Source: JBMNOI01 sp050942995 (lineage in GTDB: Bacteria > Chloroflexota > Anaerolineae > UBA1429). Taken from it: DNA of 12,760 nucleotides. Positions within the stretch are counted from its first letter, which is position 1; every line of letters starts with the position of its first letter. Shown here piece after piece: positions 1-6,799 of this stretch. The position numbers were made by a program, and so were the translations under genes. The notes beneath the pieces are model-generated. The model saw nothing but the letters and a program-made list of their open reading frames with translations. It searched no databases and was not told the origin of the DNA. The stretch covers positions 1 through 12,760 of the forward strand of contig JBMNOI010000108.1 of assembly GCA_050942995.1 (NCBI GenBank), read 5' to 3'.

Positions 1-1282
1 ATTTTTTAGATATCAAACACACCGTCTCAACATGGCCGGTCTGCGGGAACATGTCCACCGGCCGGACGGCCCGAAGCGCATAGCCCAGATCCGAAAGAAT
101 CCGCACATCTCGTGCCAGGGTCGTCAGGTCACAGGAAACATAGACGATTCGGGACGCGCCGGTGTGGGCCAGTGCGCGCAACGTCTCGGGGGTGCAACCG
201 GCCCGGGGTGGGTCCATCACCACCGCATCGAACGAGATGTCCTCGCCCTCATCGGCCATCCCCGTCAGCGCCTCGGCCACATCCCCTTCGATCAGCTCCG
301 CGTCCAGATCCATCGCCTCGGCGTTGGCCACCGCATCCTCGATGGCCCAGGGCGAGCCCTCGATGCCCATCAGCCGACCGGCCTCTGCGCCCAGGGAGAG
401 GGCAAAGGTCCCCACGCCGCAATAGACATCCAGCAACGCCTCGCCGGGGCGCAGCGCCAGGAATTCGCCCACCACCCGGACCAGTTGCTCCGCCTGCAGC
501 GTGTTAGTCTGAAAGAACGACGGGCCGGATATCCGAAACGTCCGTTCCAGCAGCCGCTCGTGGATGACGCTCTCGCCCGCCAGCACCACCAGTCCCTCCA
601 CCGGCGCCGAGTCGGCCTCTACATCGGCCACGCCGGACGATACCTGGTAGAGGCAAGAGATGGGCATGTCCACCTCCAGTTCCGGCAGCTCGGGATCGTC
701 CCCCTCGAATATGACCATCTGCTCACCTGTCGCAATGCCGGCGCGCAGGGCGATACGGCGCAACCCCTCGAATTCGACATCCAGAGCATCCCATAGCTCG
801 TTCAGCAGCTCATGAGTGATCCGGCACTCGTCCACCGGCACCACATCATGGCTGCGCAGCGCATGGTAGCCCACTCGACCGCGCCCATCGACCTGAAGCC
901 GCACGTGGTTGCGATAGGCCCACGGCACCTCCATCCCCAGCATGGGGCTCACCGGCGGATCGACCTGTCGGCCGATGCGTTCGAGCTGGGCGCGCACGAT
1001 CTCGGTCTTGAAGCGGAGCTGGGCCGGATAGGCGATATGCTGCCAGCGGCAACCACCACACAGGCCAAAAAAGCGACAGGGCGGTTCGACCCGATCGGGA
1101 GAGGGCTCCGGCACCTCCAGCAGGCGGGCGCGGGCATAGCCTTTTCGTTCTTCGACGATCTGTATACGCACCGTCTCGCCGGGGATGGCCAGCGGCACGA
1201 ATACCACCCGTCCGTCGTCCAGTCGGCCTACGGCGTCCCCGCCAAAGGCCATATCATGCAATGTTACAATCGCAGTCGTCAT
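1..1282 (-). CDS. rlmD: 23S rRNA (uracil-C5)-methyltransferase, RlmD/RumA family (stop codon outside window)
   Basis: This enzyme transfers a methyl group from S-adenosylmethionine to C5 of a uridine in 23S rRNA in the cytoplasm. Reading the minus strand from 1282 gives 427 codons. Residues 1-60 look like a TRAM RNA-binding domain. An iron-sulfur cluster site follows: C69, C75 and C78 (C-x5-C-x2-C), with C153 as probable fourth ligand. The methyltransferase domain has FFQTN (256-260), the SAM-binding motif LDVYCGVGTFAL (284-295), DPPRAG (357-362), the nucleophile in VSC (C384) and the general base in HVE (E419). Spacing matches E. coli RumA closely. The last codon is followed by a T at the window edge, so the stop lies just outside. 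The start at 1282 is preferred because GAGG sits 6 nt upstream; an in-frame ATG at 1294 has no such site. The family is certain. Which uridine is modified (1939, 747 or both) cannot be told from sequence. Confidence 0.95.
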   Translation of the reverse strand, partial: MTTAIVTLHDMAFGGDAVGRLDDGRVVFVPLAIPGETVRIQIVEERKGYARARLLEVPEPSPDRVEPPCRFFGLCGGCRWQHIAYPAQLRFKTEIVRAQLERIGRQVDPPVSPMLGMEVPWAYRNHVRLQVDGRGRVGYHALRSHDVVPVDECRITHELLNELWDALDVEFEGLRRIALRAGIATGEQMVIFEGDDPELPELEVDMPISCLYQVSSGVADVEADSAPVEGLVVLAGESVIHERLLERTFRISGPSFFQTNTLQAEQLVRVVGEFLALRPGEALLDVYCGVGTFALSLGAEAGRLMGIEGSPWAIEDAVANAEAMDLDAELIEGDVAEALTGMADEGEDISFDAVVMDPPRAGCTPETLRALAHTGASRIVYVSCDLTTLARDVRILSDLGYALRAVRPVDMFPQTGHVETVCLISKK

Positions 1283-1296
1283 TCCGATCCTCATTC

Positions 1297-1328
1297 AAAA
1301 AGCGGCCCCCAAAGCGTCCGGAGCCGCT
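1297..1328 (-). terminator. Intrinsic-terminator-like hairpin in the rlmD leader (candidate attenuator)
   Basis: Read on the minus strand, positions 1328-1320 and 1309-1301 form a 9-bp GC-rich stem (AGCGGCTCC with GGGGCCGCT, one G-U pair) with a 10-nt loop. Five T residues follow at 1301-1297. This is the shape of a Rho-independent terminator. It lies downstream of the predicted rlmD promoter and only about 15 nt before the rlmD start codon, so it would interrupt the gene's own transcript, as an attenuator does. It is not followed by a T run on the plus strand. I see no clear alternative antiterminator stem. Confidence 0.55.
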
Positions 1329-1365
1329 CTACCATCATCTGAATCTGATTTTGTCCCCCATTCCC

Positions 1366-1394
1366 ACTGTATCACTACGATCCAACAGCGTCAA
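1366..1394 (-). promoter_or_regulatory. Predicted sigma-70-type promoter of rlmD
   Basis: On the minus strand a -35 box TTGACG (1394-1389) is separated by exactly 17 bp from a -10 box TACAGT (1371-1366). The expected transcription start is near 1359, giving a leader of about 77 nt that contains the terminator-like hairpin at 1297-1328. Boxes and spacing are close to consensus. Use in vivo is inferred. Confidence 0.55.
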
Positions 1395-1424
1395 TTCGGC
1401 CCGGCGAAGCGACAGGGCTGCGTC

Positions 1425-1474
1425 ATGGTCCGGCATCACCAAACAACTACCTTCCGAAGGTGATATCAGACCAT
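1425..1474. repeat. Nested inverted repeat between divergent promoters
   Basis: ATGGTC (1425-1430) is matched by GACCAT (1469-1474). Inside it, ATCACC (1435-1440) is matched by GGTGAT (1459-1464). The two stems are separated by a symmetric 4 x 4 internal loop. The apical segment holds a second, alternative palindrome, ACCTTC-C-GAAGGT (1449-1461). It sits between the two divergent promoters, which suits a regulator-binding site or a DNA extrusion structure. No T run follows on either strand, so it is not a terminator. Confidence 0.45.
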
Positions 1475-1492
1475 ACAGAGCGAAATCCTATC

Positions 1493-1521
1493 TTGACATA
1501 GAACGGATGTTCTGTTATGAT
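1493..1521 (+). promoter_or_regulatory. Near-consensus sigma-70-type promoter of the small unknown gene
   Basis: The -35 box TTGACA (1493-1498) matches consensus exactly. A 17-bp spacer leads to the -10 box TATGAT (1516-1521), which has one mismatch. The transcription start should fall near 1528. A promoter this good is normally very active unless repressed, and a palindrome fills its spacer. The leader to the start codon at 1694 would be about 166 nt. Confidence 0.75.
1500..1513. promoter_or_regulatory. LexA-type SOS box (candidate operator) inside the promoter spacer
   Basis: AGAAC-GGAT-GTTCT is a perfect 5-bp inverted repeat with a 4-bp spacer. It matches the GAAC-N4-GTTC core bound by LexA in Gram-positive bacteria. 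It lies wholly between the -35 and -10 hexamers, where a bound repressor would block RNA polymerase. Assignment to LexA is by motif resemblance only, because the host LexA and its recognition sequence are not in this window. Confidence 0.6.
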
Positions 1522-1540
1522 GATGGCGGACAACGTTCGG

Positions 1541-1557
1541 CCAGAGGGAGGCTCTGG
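1541..1557 (+). promoter_or_regulatory. Leader hairpin with a Shine-Dalgarno-like loop
   Basis: CCAGAG (1541-1546) pairs perfectly with CTCTGG (1552-1557) around the 5-nt loop GGAGG, near the 5' end of the predicted transcript. No start codon lies at a useful distance behind the GGAGG, so it is unlikely to drive translation directly. It may stabilise or regulate the leader RNA. Confidence 0.35.
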
Positions 1558-1693
1558 TTCTGCAGCGCGAGGGCATTTTTCACCCGTTCACCAGGAATCA
1601 GGCGGCTCTGCCCACACCAGAAGCCCCGGCTCCGGACTCGTGCGGCCCCCAGGGCCGATCCCGAGCCTCCCTGACAGCCATAAGGATGGTAAG

Positions 1694-1951
1694 ATGATGC
1701 AGACCGGCATGCTATGGTTCGACGACACACCCCGCCGCTCTCTGAGCAACAAAATCAAAGGAGCGATAGAGTATTACCGTCAGAAATATGGCGTCACACC
1801 TACCCTCTGCTATGTACATCGCGCAGAACTGAACGAAGGGGCGCTGCGAGATTGCCCCATTCGCGTGATCGGCGCAAACGATGTGTCGCCCAATCACATT
1901 TGGATCGGCGTCGGCGAGCCTCATGATGACGAGGTGGACGAGGCGGCATAG
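1694..1951 (+). CDS. Small protein of unknown function (85 aa), candidate SOS-regulated
   Basis: I do not recognise a characterised family. The product is 85 residues, soluble, without a signal peptide or membrane segment. It begins MMQTGMLWFDD, continues with a basic, probably helical stretch (SLSNKIKGAIEYYRQKYG, about residues 16-33), then a hydrophobic core (PTLCYVHRAEL, then IRVIGANDV and IWIGVG) and an acidic tail (HDDEVDEAA). The alternation suggests a small alpha/beta fold. From memory it resembles unassigned small proteins common in Chloroflexota; this is unverified. The start at 1694 is chosen because AAGGA (1682-1686) lies 7 nt upstream. The frame is open back to 1517, but that ATG overlaps the -10 box and cannot be on the transcript. 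The promoter at 1493-1521 carries a LexA-like palindrome, suggesting a DNA-damage-linked role. It converges on dnaE with a 26-bp gap and no visible terminator. Confidence 0.7.
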   Translation: MMQTGMLWFDDTPRRSLSNKIKGAIEYYRQKYGVTPTLCYVHRAELNEGALRDCPIRVIGANDVSPNHIWIGVGEPHDDEVDEAA

Positions 1952-1977
1952 ACCTCACCCTCTGCGATCTGTCCGGC

Positions 1978-4900
1978 TCAGGCCCAATCCACGATCATGC
2001 GGTTCTGCCCCAAAAGGCTGCCGATCTGCTCCTCAAGCTGGGGAGAGTACGCCGTTTTGAGGTTCGGAAAGGTCACCTCGACCCGACCGCGGCGGTTCCC
2101 CAGGCTAAAGCTAAAGGGCACGTCACCCCGGTTCTCTGATAACACGTTGAGCACCCGATCCACCGTCTCTCTGATGCGACGCTCATCATGATCCAGCGTG
2201 ATCTCGAAGCGGATATGCCGCGCCAGACGCTGGCCCACCTGGCGACGTCGGGCGTCTTTGGGCAGCCTGTACGGTTCGATGCGCTCGGCGATCAGCTTGA
2301 CCTCGTCCTCACGCACATCCACCCTGGCCTCGATCAGAAGCAGCGCATCGTCGGTCAGGTTTCCGCACGTCTCTTCAAAAGTTCGTGGAAAGATGACCAG
2401 CTCCAACGAGCCAGAAAGATCCTCGAGCTGGGCAAAGGCCATCGGGTCGCCCTTTTTGGTGATGATGGTGCGCAATGAACTGAGCACACCGGCCACCTGG
2501 ACCTGTTCGTCCTTTCGTGAGATATCCAGCTCGGCGACGGGCACCAGGCGTTCATCCACATAGCGAGATAAAAGATCCAGCGGATGCGAGGACATGAACG
2601 TGCCCAGCAACTCTTTTTCGTCGGTCAGGCAGGCCTTTTCTGAGAGCCGCGGCACATCGGTCGCCAGCACCAGCGAGGTGCCACCGGCCTGCCCCATGGC
2701 CTCAGGATTGGCGTCGAACAGGCTGAACTGGCCGATCTCCCTGGCGCGATGCACCTCCTGGCTCACCGCCACCATCTGATCCATCGACGAAAGAAGGGCG
2801 TTGCGTTCGCCCAACGAATCCAGCGCCCCGGCGCGAATGAGGCATTCGAGCACGCGCTTGTTTACCTCACGCAGATCCACCCGGCGGGCCAGATCGTCGA
2901 TATCGGCAAAGGGCTTGTCGCCCCGGGCCTCGACGATGATACGTGCCGGCCCATCGCCCACATTCTTGATGGCGCCTAGGCCAAAGCGGATGGCCAATTC
3001 TTTGACGCCCAGCAGCTCGTTACGCTGTGGCAGGCCCTCACACTGGCTCGGCTCGATGGTAAAGTCCACATCCGAGCAGTTGATATCCGGTGGGCGCACC
3101 TCGATGCCCAGGCGGCGGCACTCGCCGATGAGAAATGCGACCTTTTCCAGATTGCCCCGCTCCACCGAGAGCAAAGCCGCCATAAACTCGACGGGGTAAT
3201 GGGCCTTGAGATAGGCCGTCTGCAGAGTGATCACCGCATAGGCGGCGCCGTGAGATTTGTTAAAGCCATAGTCGGCGAAAAACTCGATATCGGCAAAGAT
3301 GGCCTCGGCCGCCTCCCGGGGGATGCCGTTCGCCATGGCGCCTTCGACAAAGCGCGCATGCTGCTGCTCCAGATCCTTTTTCTTTTTCTTACCGACGGCG
3401 CGGCGCATCAGGTCGGCCTCGGCCGCCGAATAGCCGGCCAGTTGTGTGGCGATCTGGATGATCTGCTCCTGATACACCAGAATGCCATAGGTCTCGGAGA
3501 GGATCGGCTCCAGCGAGGGGTGGTGGTAGGACACCTCCTCACGACCGAATTTGCGATTGATATAGCTGGGAATCGAGGCCATGGGACCGGGGCGGTAAAG
3601 CGCCAGCACGGCCACAATGTCACGGAACTCGCTGGGTTGCATCTCGCGCAGCGTGCGCCGCATACCGCTGCTCTCCACCTGAAAGATACCGGTCACCTCG
3701 CCGCTGGAGAGCAGGGCGTAGGATTCGGGATCATCCATGGGGATCGACTCTTGCGTCAACTGAATACCGTGGGTACGCTTGATCCACTTAAAGGCCCGAT
3801 CGATCACGGTGAGGGTAGACAGGCCCAGCACATCCAGCTTGAGCAGGCCGATGGCCTCCACGTCTTCCATGCAGAACTGGGAGACAATGCCCTCGCCGCG
3901 AGGGGCTCGCTGAAGGGGGGTATACTCGACCAGCGGCCTGTCGGCCACCAGCACACCCGCCGCATGGGTCGACAGGTGCCGTGAGAGCCCCTGCACCCCC
4001 AGGGAATAATCGATCAACTCTCTGATGTCCGAGCGACTCTCGTACATCTGCCGCAGCTCGGGCACCGTCTCCAGGCCGTCCTGGATGGTCTTTTTGGGGC
4101 CGGAAGGCACCAGCTTGGCTACATAATCCACATCGGGCAGGGGAATGCCCAGGGCGCGCCCCACATCACGAATGGCGCCGCGGGCAGCCATGGTGCCAAA
4201 GGTGGCGATCTGGGAGGTATATTCCTCACCATAACGCCGGGTGAGGTACTCGATCACCTCTCCACGGCGATCTTCGGGATAGTCGAGGTCGATATCGGGC
4301 ATGGTCACGCGGCCGGGGTTGAGGAACCGCTCAAAGATGAGCCCCAGGCCCAGTGGCTCCAGATCGGTAATCTCCAGCACATATCCCACCAGACTGCTGG
4401 CGCCCGAGCCGCGCCCCGGCCCCACCAGCATCTTGGCCTCATGTTTGGCCCAGTTCACCAGGTCGTGGTTGATGAGAAAATAATCATCAAAGCCCATCTC
4501 GTGGATCATCCGCAGCTCGTAATCCAGCCGCTGAGTGATCTCGGGCGTGATCTCCTTGTAACGACGCCGCAACCCCTCTTCACACAGCTTGCGCAGATAG
4601 GTTTCGGCTGTATAAGGCTCGGGCACGTCGAAGCGAGGCAGGTGATAGCCGGAGAATCCCAAATCCACATCGCACTGTTCGGCCACAAACAGGGTGTTGT
4701 CCAGCGCCTCAGGCCATTCGGGCATGAGGGAGGCCATCTCCTCACGGGTCATCAGATAATAATCGGCGCTGCCCATATGCATGCGGTTGGGGTCAGAGAG
4801 GGTGGTTCCGGTCTGCATGGCCAGCAACAGATCCTGGGTCTTGGCGTCTTCCTTGCGCACATAGTGCACGTCATTGGTGGCCACACAGCGCAGACCAAAT

Positions 4901-5487
4901 TCCCTGGCCAGTGCGACGAGCTGCATATTGATGCGCTCCAGTTCGGGCACACCTCCGTGCCGCTGCAGCTCAAGAAAATAACCGTCGACGCCAAAGATAT
5001 CCTTGAACCATCCCACCGCGCGACGCGCGCCCTCCAGATCGCCCTGGGCGATGAGCGAGGGCACTTCACCAGAGACACAGGCGCTGAGGCAAACAAGTCC
5101 TTCCGAGTGCTCGGCCAGCAGTTCCTTATCGATACGCGGGCGATAATAAAAGCCCTCAAGGTTGGCCGTCGTCACCAGCTTGAGCAGATTCTTGTAGCCG
5201 GTCATGTTACGGGCCAGCAAGACCAGGTGATAGGCCTTGCTATCCAGACGAGAATCCTTCTGGTGCAGTCGTCGCGGAGCCTGGTAGACTTCGCAGCCAT
5301 AGATCGGTTTGATCCCCGCGTCGGTGGCGGCACGGTGGAACTTGATCATCCCGTACATCTGGCCGTGATCTGTCAGCGCCACGGCGGGCATGCCACATTG
5401 GGCGGCATACTGACACAGATCATCCAGGCGGGCCAAACCGTCCAGCAACGAGTACTCGCTGTGTACATGCAAATGAACGAAACTCAC
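1978..5487 (-). CDS. dnaE: DNA polymerase III subunit alpha, replicative type
   Basis: This is the catalytic subunit of the replicative DNA polymerase III holoenzyme: 1169 residues, normal full length for DnaE1. The N-terminal PHP domain (about 1-215) keeps the full metal-ligand set: H7, H9, D16, H41, E66, H87, C137, D206 and H208. The palm has the catalytic aspartates in PDIDLD (D398, D400) and in KLDVLGL (D552). The fingers include YQEQIIQIA (672-680) and the lysine-rich GKKKKKD (699-705). A helix-hairpin-helix region precedes QFSLFD (920-925), a probable beta-clamp-binding motif, and an OB fold lies at about 995-1070. The start is GTG at 5487, supported by a strong AAGGAGG (5495-5501) 7 nt upstream. 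It is divergent from the HTH gene at 5706. Length, clamp motif and intact PHP site argue against the error-prone ImuC/DnaE2 type. Confidence 0.97.
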   Translation of the reverse strand: MSFVHLHVHSEYSLLDGLARLDDLCQYAAQCGMPAVALTDHGQMYGMIKFHRAATDAGIKPIYGCEVYQAPRRLHQKDSRLDSKAYHLVLLARNMTGYKNLLKLVTTANLEGFYYRPRIDKELLAEHSEGLVCLSACVSGEVPSLIAQGDLEGARRAVGWFKDIFGVDGYFLELQRHGGVPELERINMQLVALAREFGLRCVATNDVHYVRKEDAKTQDLLLAMQTGTTLSDPNRMHMGSADYYLMTREEMASLMPEWPEALDNTLFVAEQCDVDLGFSGYHLPRFDVPEPYTAETYLRKLCEEGLRRRYKEITPEITQRLDYELRMIHEMGFDDYFLINHDLVNWAKHEAKMLVGPGRGSGASSLVGYVLEITDLEPLGLGLIFERFLNPGRVTMPDIDLDYPEDRRGEVIEYLTRRYGEEYTSQIATFGTMAARGAIRDVGRALGIPLPDVDYVAKLVPSGPKKTIQDGLETVPELRQMYESRSDIRELIDYSLGVQGLSRHLSTHAAGVLVADRPLVEYTPLQRAPRGEGIVSQFCMEDVEAIGLLKLDVLGLSTLTVIDRAFKWIKRTHGIQLTQESIPMDDPESYALLSSGEVTGIFQVESSGMRRTLREMQPSEFRDIVAVLALYRPGPMASIPSYINRKFGREEVSYHHPSLEPILSETYGILVYQEQIIQIATQLAGYSAAEADLMRRAVGKKKKKDLEQQHARFVEGAMANGIPREAAEAIFADIEFFADYGFNKSHGAAYAVITLQTAYLKAHYPVEFMAALLSVERGNLEKVAFLIGECRRLGIEVRPPDINCSDVDFTIEPSQCEGLPQRNELLGVKELAIRFGLGAIKNVGDGPARIIVEARGDKPFADIDDLARRVDLREVNKRVLECLIRAGALDSLGERNALLSSMDQMVAVSQEVHRAREIGQFSLFDANPEAMGQAGGTSLVLATDVPRLSEKACLTDEKELLGTFMSSHPLDLLSRYVDERLVPVAELDISRKDEQVQVAGVLSSLRTIITKKGDPMAFAQLEDLSGSLELVIFPRTFEETCGNLTDDALLLIEARVDVREDEVKLIAERIEPYRLPKDARRRQVGQRLARHIRFEITLDHDERRIRETVDRVLNVLSENRGDVPFSFSLGNRRGRVEVTFPNLKTAYSPQLEEQIGSLLGQNRMIVDWA

Positions 5488-5520
5488 CGATGTGCCTCCT
5501 TGGCATCTTCTGGTGCAGCT

Positions 5521-5549
5521 ATTCTATCACAAGCGTGCCACAGTCGGAA
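5521..5549 (-). promoter_or_regulatory. Predicted dnaE promoter (extended -10)
   Basis: On the minus strand TGA-TAGAAT (5529-5521) forms an extended -10 element. TTCCGA (5549-5544) lies 17 bp upstream as a weak -35. Transcription would start near 5514, giving a short leader of about 27 nt that contains the strong dnaE ribosome binding site. Confidence 0.45.
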
Positions 5550-5620
5550 ACCCTTTTACGATCTATAAACGCTAAAAAGCATGAACTAACGCCGAGTTAA
5601 CAGAATTCCATGTTAGTCAA

Positions 5621-5629
5621 TGCTATAAT
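5621..5629 (+). promoter_or_regulatory. Predicted extended -10 promoter of the HTH-comF operon
   Basis: TGC-TATAAT is a perfect extended -10 element (TATAAT at 5624-5629). There is no good -35 at 17 bp. TTAACA (5597-5602) is 21 bp away, too far for normal use. TAACA (5598-5602) and TGTTA (5611-5615) form a small inverted repeat over the -35 region and could be an operator. The leader to 5706 is about 70 nt. Confidence 0.55.
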
Positions 5630-5705
5630 GCCATAGACTCAGGCGGGGCGCCCGTTGGCCGATCCGCCACTTACGATCACCTACTTTATTGAGGAGACAA
5701 GAACG

Positions 5706-5903
5706 ATGATGGATCCAGAGCAGTATCGGTTGCTGACGGCCAAAGAAGCGGCCCAGTTTCTGCGGGTAAGTCTGCTGACGTTGAGCAAAATCGAAAAGCA
5801 GGGCGATATTGTCCCGTTTCGGACACCGGGCGGGCATCGCCGGTACAGCCTCGATATGCTGAATGAATATCTGGAGAAAAGCCGCCGGACCCGCAAACAG
5901 TAG
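5706..5903 (+). CDS. Small MerR/BldC-like helix-turn-helix DNA-binding protein
   Basis: This 65-residue protein is almost entirely one winged helix-turn-helix domain of the MerR/excisionase (HTH_17, BldC-like) type. The helix-turn-helix is LTAKEAAQFLRVSLLTLSK (residues 10-28). The wing carries PFRTPGGHRRY (37-47), the signature of the group, and a basic tail follows (KSRRTRKQ). There is no ligand-binding or coiled-coil extension, so it probably acts as a dimer or along DNA repeats like BldC. The start at 5706 is supported by GAGGAG (5691-5696), 9 nt upstream; upstream in-frame codons lack such a site. It is followed after 50 bp by comF in the same direction, so it is probably the first gene of a two-gene operon and may control itself. 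Excisionase function is unlikely because no integrase or phage gene is near. Confidence 0.85.
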   Translation: MMDPEQYRLLTAKEAAQFLRVSLLTLSKIEKQGDIVPFRTPGGHRRYSLDMLNEYLEKSRRTRKQ

Positions 5904-5953
5904 GGACCGGCTACCCGACTAACAGCACGTCGCACTGTGTCGAGTTGCTCCAC

Positions 5954-6730
5954 ATGCCAAACAGACCACAGGCCTCGGACGATGAATCGAGCCATCGCAG
6001 GTGGTATCACACCCTGCTCGATCTCGTCTACCCCCCACACTGCGTGGCCTGCGGGCAGCCAGGAGCCTGGCTATGCACGCGCTGCATCCAGAAAGCATCC
6101 GCCTATCATCCGCCGGTCTGCCCTCACTGTGGGACGCCCGTATCACCGTCGGGAGCCTGCCATGCCTGCGCGGGGCCAATCCCCTGCCTTGCCGGTGTGC
6201 GTGTCGTAGGGCCCTATCGCCCGCCGCTCCGGCAGGCCATCCATGCCCTCAAGTACGAAGGCATGCGCGTACTGGCCGCCCCACTGGGCGCAATGCTGGC
6301 AACAGCTTATCGCACACATGCATTGACGCCGCGCCTGGTGGTGCCGGTACCGCTGCACCCGGCCCGCATACGCCAGAGGGGCTATAATCAGGCGCTGCTC
6401 CTGGCTCGCGAGACAGGTCGGCGGCTTGACCTTATCCTGCACGAAAAGGCTCTGGTCCGACGACGAGATACGCCCTCGCAGGTTGGACTCGGGCGCAGCG
6501 CACGTCGGGCCAATGTCTACGGGGCGTTTTCGTGCCCCGCCACAGATGTGGCCGGAGAATCTCTCCTGTTGATCGATGATGTCGTAACGACGGGGGCCAC
6601 TCTCGAAGCTTGCGCCCTTCCTCTGCTGGAGGCGGGGGCAAAGGCGGTGTGGGCCCTTGTGGTGGCCCGGGCTCTGTATCGTCAGAGCGACGACGAGCCC
6701 CATGACCGGCCGGACGGTTCAGTCGACTGA
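5954..6730 (+). CDS. comF: ComF family protein (zinc ribbon plus phosphoribosyltransferase fold)
   Basis: ComF proteins are linked to DNA uptake and use of imported DNA in competent bacteria; their exact reaction is uncertain. The 258-residue product has a double zinc-ribbon N-terminus with four CxxC knuckles: C30/C33, C41/C44, C56/C59 and C69/C72. A type I phosphoribosyltransferase domain follows, with ALKYEG (98-103), VVPVPLHPARIRQRGYNQ (129-146) and the PRPP-binding loop LLIDDVVTTGAT (205-216). All expected parts are present at normal length. The start is the least certain point: ATG 5954 is chosen, but no good ribosome binding site precedes it, and TTG at 5945 would add three residues. 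It follows the HTH gene by 50 bp and probably depends on the promoter at 5621. Other competence genes are not visible, so an actual uptake role here is inferred from the family. Confidence 0.92.
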   Translation: MPNRPQASDDESSHRRWYHTLLDLVYPPHCVACGQPGAWLCTRCIQKASAYHPPVCPHCGTPVSPSGACHACAGPIPCLAGVRVVGPYRPPLRQAIHALKYEGMRVLAAPLGAMLATAYRTHALTPRLVVPVPLHPARIRQRGYNQALLLARETGRRLDLILHEKALVRRRDTPSQVGLGRSARRANVYGAFSCPATDVAGESLLLIDDVVTTGATLEACALPLLEAGAKAVWALVVARALYRQSDDEPHDRPDGSVD

Positions 6731-6799
6731 GCTAAAGCCGGATCTGTATCTACGGAAAATGTGTCATCCCGGTGAACCGGAGCAGAACGAGGACGCCGG

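Larger units (their letters stand above)
1283..1693. other. Gene-free divergent control region between rlmD and the 85-residue gene
   Basis: This 411-bp stretch has no convincing protein gene; short open frames here lack ribosome binding sites or family resemblance. From left to right it holds the attenuator-like hairpin (1297-1328) and promoter (1366-1394) of rlmD, a nested inverted repeat (1425-1474), a strong plus-strand promoter with an embedded LexA-like palindrome (1493-1521), and a roughly 166-nt transcribed leader with a hairpin (1541-1557) ahead of the small gene at 1694. Confidence 0.7.

Noticed and set aside
32..796. Open frames on the plus strand opposite rlmD, including one of 254 residues and another at 812-1342
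   Set aside because: The minus strand encodes a complete RlmD with iron-sulfur, SAM and catalytic motifs. The plus frames are low-complexity, Arg/His/Pro-rich shadows.
1517..1693. Upstream extension of the 85-residue gene to ATG 1517, giving 144 residues
   Set aside because: This ATG is part of the -10 box of the predicted promoter, the added residues are Gly/Ser/Pro-rich without family character, and AAGGA precedes the ATG at 1694.
4441..5568. A 375-residue open frame on the plus strand
   Set aside because: It lies entirely antisense to dnaE, whose protein sequence is unmistakable. The translation has no recognisable motifs and reflects high GC and codon bias on the opposite strand.
5706..5903. 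Excisionase of a mobile element
   Set aside because: The HTH_17 family includes excisionases, but there is no integrase, attachment-site repeat or phage gene nearby, and the gene is linked to comF.
6731..6799. Possible bidirectional terminator between comF and the lipid kinase (CCGGTGAACCGG, 6769-6780)
   Set aside because: The stem is only 4 bp with a tetraloop and has no T run on either strand.
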